This document shows positions 62,554 through 64,000 of a stretch of 64,000 nt of DNA, piece by piece. The stretch's first letter is position 1, and every line of letters starts with the position of its first letter. The stretch spans positions 90,289 to 154,288 of the forward strand of contig NZ_REEZ01000011.1 of assembly GCF_003990445.1 (NCBI RefSeq), given 5' to 3'. The stretch is from Pararhodobacter zhoushanensis (lineage in GTDB: Bacteria > Pseudomonadota > Alphaproteobacteria > Rhodobacterales > Rhodobacteraceae). A model generated the notes under the pieces. The model did no database searches, was not told the origin of the DNA, and saw only the letters and a list, made by a program, of their open reading frames with translations. Made by a program: the position numbers and the translations under genes.

Positions 62554-63390
62554 TCAGTTGGTGCAGGGGATCTCGATCATCACGACATCCGAACCGCGGC
62601 GCGTGCGGACCGAGCAGCGCTGCTGTTCGAGCACGACCTGGGCTTCCTGACCCAACAGGCTGCGGGCATCGACCTGAAACTGGTCCACCGAGGTGGTGTC
62701 ATCCAGACCGACCAGCGACAGCGACAGGCGGCCGGTAGACTGGCCTTGCGCCATCGTCGCGATGATTTCCGGCTCAGCCTCGATGGTGACCGAGCGCGGG
62801 ATGCCGTTAAAGCTGCGATCCTGATCGCCGTTTTCATCCAGCGCGATGATCCGCACGCCGCTGGCGAGCAGGCGGGTAACTTCGCCCTGTTCGGCACCGC
62901 GACCGGTCCAGTAAATGTCGATGGCATCCGACGGTCGCAGGGTGCCCGAGATGCCGCTGTTCTGGTCAACCCGGATGGTAAAGGCGCGCATGCCCGGTGT
63001 CAGCATGGCCGTGATGCCAGCGGGCTGGCCGGGTGCGCTGACTTTGACGGCCAGCAAAGGCTCCATCGGTTCCATCGCGCGCAGGGCGACGCGGGGGCGG
63101 GTGGGGTCTGGGATCACGTCCTCCATCCGCTGCATCGCGCCCGGAGGCACGGCATCGGCTGGCCATTGAATGGCGCGCACGGATGCTTCGGTGATTGGCT
63201 CGCCATAGCGCAGCGGGCGGGTGGTAACCATCACGGTGACAGTCGGGATGCTGGGGGCCTGCGCTGCGCCCCGCGCTTGCGCGGCCACGAGGGCCTGCTG
63301 CGTCTGGGCGACATAGTTTTGCGCCATGTAGACGCCGAACCCCGCCAGAGCGAGCCCAATTCCAAGGATTGCGATCTGTACACCACGCAT
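62554..63390 (-). CDS. cpaB: Tad pilus assembly protein CpaB/RcpC
   Basis: 278 residues from ATG 63390 (AGGAG seven bases upstream). An N-terminal membrane anchor (3-27, IAILGIGLALAGFGVYMAQ), a SAF domain (VTVMVTTRPLRYGEPITEASVRAIQWP), and the CpaB-type domain with RAFTIRVDQNSGISGTLRPSDAIDIYWTG. A Cys near the C-terminus (IPCTN). It organises the secretin in the periplasm. First recognised tad gene from the right; the pilin gene expected beyond it is not seen in the window. Confidence 0.93.
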   Translation of the reverse strand: MRGVQIAILGIGLALAGFGVYMAQNYVAQTQQALVAAQARGAAQAPSIPTVTVMVTTRPLRYGEPITEASVRAIQWPADAVPPGAMQRMEDVIPDPTRPRVALRAMEPMEPLLAVKVSAPGQPAGITAMLTPGMRAFTIRVDQNSGISGTLRPSDAIDIYWTGRGAEQGEVTRLLASGVRIIALDENGDQDRSFNGIPRSVTIEAEPEIIATMAQGQSTGRLSLSLVGLDDTTSVDQFQVDARSLLGQEAQVVLEQQRCSVRTRRGSDVVMIEIPCTN

Positions 63391-63485
63391 GGTTTGCTCC
63401 TGTACGCCAGCCGATACCACGTAGACCGCGGTCCCGGTCTCTTTGCACATGTTGCCAGTGTGTTTGGTGATCTGGGCAACAACGT

Positions 63486-63511
63486 GTCCGGAAACGGAAA
63501 CAGTCCGGAAA
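63486..63511. promoter_or_regulatory. Direct repeat GTCCGGAAA x2 upstream of cpaB
   Basis: Two identical 9-base units at 63486-63494 and 63503-63511, 17 bases apart, lie 96-121 bases before cpaB. The layout suits a regulator binding as a dimer on direct half-sites, but no regulator is known. Confidence 0.35.
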
Positions 63512-63514
63512 AGT

Positions 63515-63547
63515 CGATAAAAGTTTCAAGAGCCGCCGGGCGGCTCT
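63515..63547 (-). terminator. Terminator-like hairpin before cpaB
   Basis: 8-bp stem AGAGCCGC / GCGGCTCT, loop of 3, followed on the minus strand by TGAAACTTTTAT. It would end a transcript carrying the 26-codon frame. Confidence 0.55.
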
Positions 63548-63557
63548 GTCGGGGTGG

Positions 63558-63638
63558 TTAGCCCATTGGTTCCGCGATCATCGCGTCCGGGCCCGGAGCG
63601 CCGTTGGTGGCCGGCGTGGGGCTGTTTGGAACTGTCAT
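63558..63638 (-). CDS. Candidate 26-residue peptide
   Basis: Starts with ATG after TGGAGAATTCC, a good ribosome site, and encodes a Pro/Ala/Gly-rich peptide MTVPNSPTPATNGAPGPDA... ending PMG, with the terminator hairpin just beyond its stop. May be the tail of a leader transcript or a real small protein of the tad region. No homologue recognised. Confidence 0.3.
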   Translation of the reverse strand: MTVPNSPTPATNGAPGPDAMIAEPMG

Positions 63639-63802
63639 GGAATTCTCCAGACGCAAGGGGGAAACAAGGGCTCGTGCCTCGATGCAGAGCGCCAGGTGGT
63701 GGGTGTTTGGTGGCGCTCATTGTCGGTACAACGCTTGTGACGCGACTTCGCGGTGCTTGCGTGCACTTCTGATGGTAAAAATAAGGCAATCAGGAGGCGA
63801 TT

Positions 63803-63928
63803 ATGTGTATTGATGCCGTATTGGCGATAGTAATGCTTAATAGCGGTCGATTATTCAATTTATCGCACAATAAGCTTGGAGTGGTTCGCTTTAGTGACAC
63901 GTCTTTGGCCCAATCTATCGGGGTCTAG
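63803..63928 (+). CDS. Candidate 41-residue small protein
   Basis: ATG preceded by AGGAGG at six-base spacing, ending in TAG. Residues begin MCIDAVLAIVMLNSG, a short hydrophobic stretch. AT-rich compared with the rest of the window, unlike normal coding DNA here, so it may be chance. Confidence 0.2.
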   Translation: MCIDAVLAIVMLNSGRLFNLSHNKLGVVRFSDTSLAQSIGV

Positions 63929-64000
63929 GCTCAGGACCCATTAATCGTCTTGCGGACTGCTTGGCTGCGTGATTCATGCTCGCGAACTGATGGGGGCAAT

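Larger units (their letters stand above)
63391..64000. other. Region upstream of cpaB to the window edge
   Basis: 610 bases with no recognised full gene. It contains a 9-bp direct repeat, a terminator-like hairpin, a 26-codon frame with a good ribosome site (minus) and a 41-codon frame with AGGAGG (plus). 63770-63900 is distinctly AT-rich for this genome. No Flp pilin signature (Glu-Tyr after a Gly cleavage site) was found on either strand. Confidence 0.55.

Noticed and set aside
63803-63928. 41-codon plus-strand frame as a confident gene
   Set aside because: Despite AGGAGG, it is AT-rich, short and without motif; listed only at low confidence.

Overview
The window looks like chromosomal DNA of a high-GC alphaproteobacterium, most likely a member of the Rhodobacteraceae (Rhodobacter/Roseobacter lineage). 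This rests on family-level resemblance of the proteins (large MaeB malic enzyme, PrpE, twin folD genes beside fhs, a tad locus with an OmpA-like lipoprotein in the cpaD position, Hint-domain protein), dense ATGA/GTGA gene overlaps, and short palindromic extragenic elements. No rRNA, tRNA, IS element, prophage or CRISPR array was seen. Layout, left to right: 1-2.9 kb holds the 3' end of an unidentified gene, electron transfer flavoprotein etfBA, and a cobalamin adenosyltransferase with a HIG1-like membrane protein. 2.9-5.5 kb is a minus-strand operon: Hpt phosphotransfer protein, LuxO-type sigma-54 activator, short-chain dehydrogenase. 5.7-11.1 kb has prpE behind TTTGCAAA-type boxes, an outer-membrane beta-barrel protein and maeB. 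11.5-16 kb is a tightly coupled nucleoside salvage operon cdd-deoA-deoB-add-upp, followed by a SPOR protein, a serine beta-lactamase-like hydrolase, and a membrane protein resembling an M48 peptidase that has lost its HExxH histidines. 19-31.5 kb is a fatty-acid degradation region: acyl-CoA synthetase, Hint protein, GST-thiolase-cupin-fadB-like operon, two acyl-CoA dehydrogenases, a GFA-type protein, and two MerR regulators flanked by three related TGACGTTAACGTAA-like inverted repeats. 31.6-34.5 kb is a coupled operon of two PaaI thioesterases, a MATE exporter and an unknown protein. 34.5-37.8 kb is gene-poor, with a secreted glycine-rich 15-residue-repeat protein, an HWE histidine kinase and a possible LysR relic. 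37.8-42.7 kb is the complete ybgC-tolQ-tolR-tolA-tolB-pal envelope cluster, then tilS and ftsH. 46-50.6 kb carries a MOSC protein and the C1-folate cluster fhs-folD1-chorismate mutase-folD2. 50.7-52 kb has an SRPBCC/ArsR pair and a thioesterase. 52-64 kb is a minus-strand tad (type IVb pilus) assembly locus from cpaB to cpaA with an associated AAA ATPase; the pilin gene itself is not visible and may lie beyond the right edge. The observations most worth pursuing are: FolD1, which has lost the catalytic lysine (K to Q) and the DVDG aspartate (D to E) while its neighbour FolD2 keeps both, with a chorismate mutase translationally wedged between them; the MerR operator set; covarying palindromes placed just after stop codons; the M48-like pseudo-peptidase; and the subdivision of the tad locus by internal terminators. 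All family names come from reading the protein sequences by eye; no database search was run.
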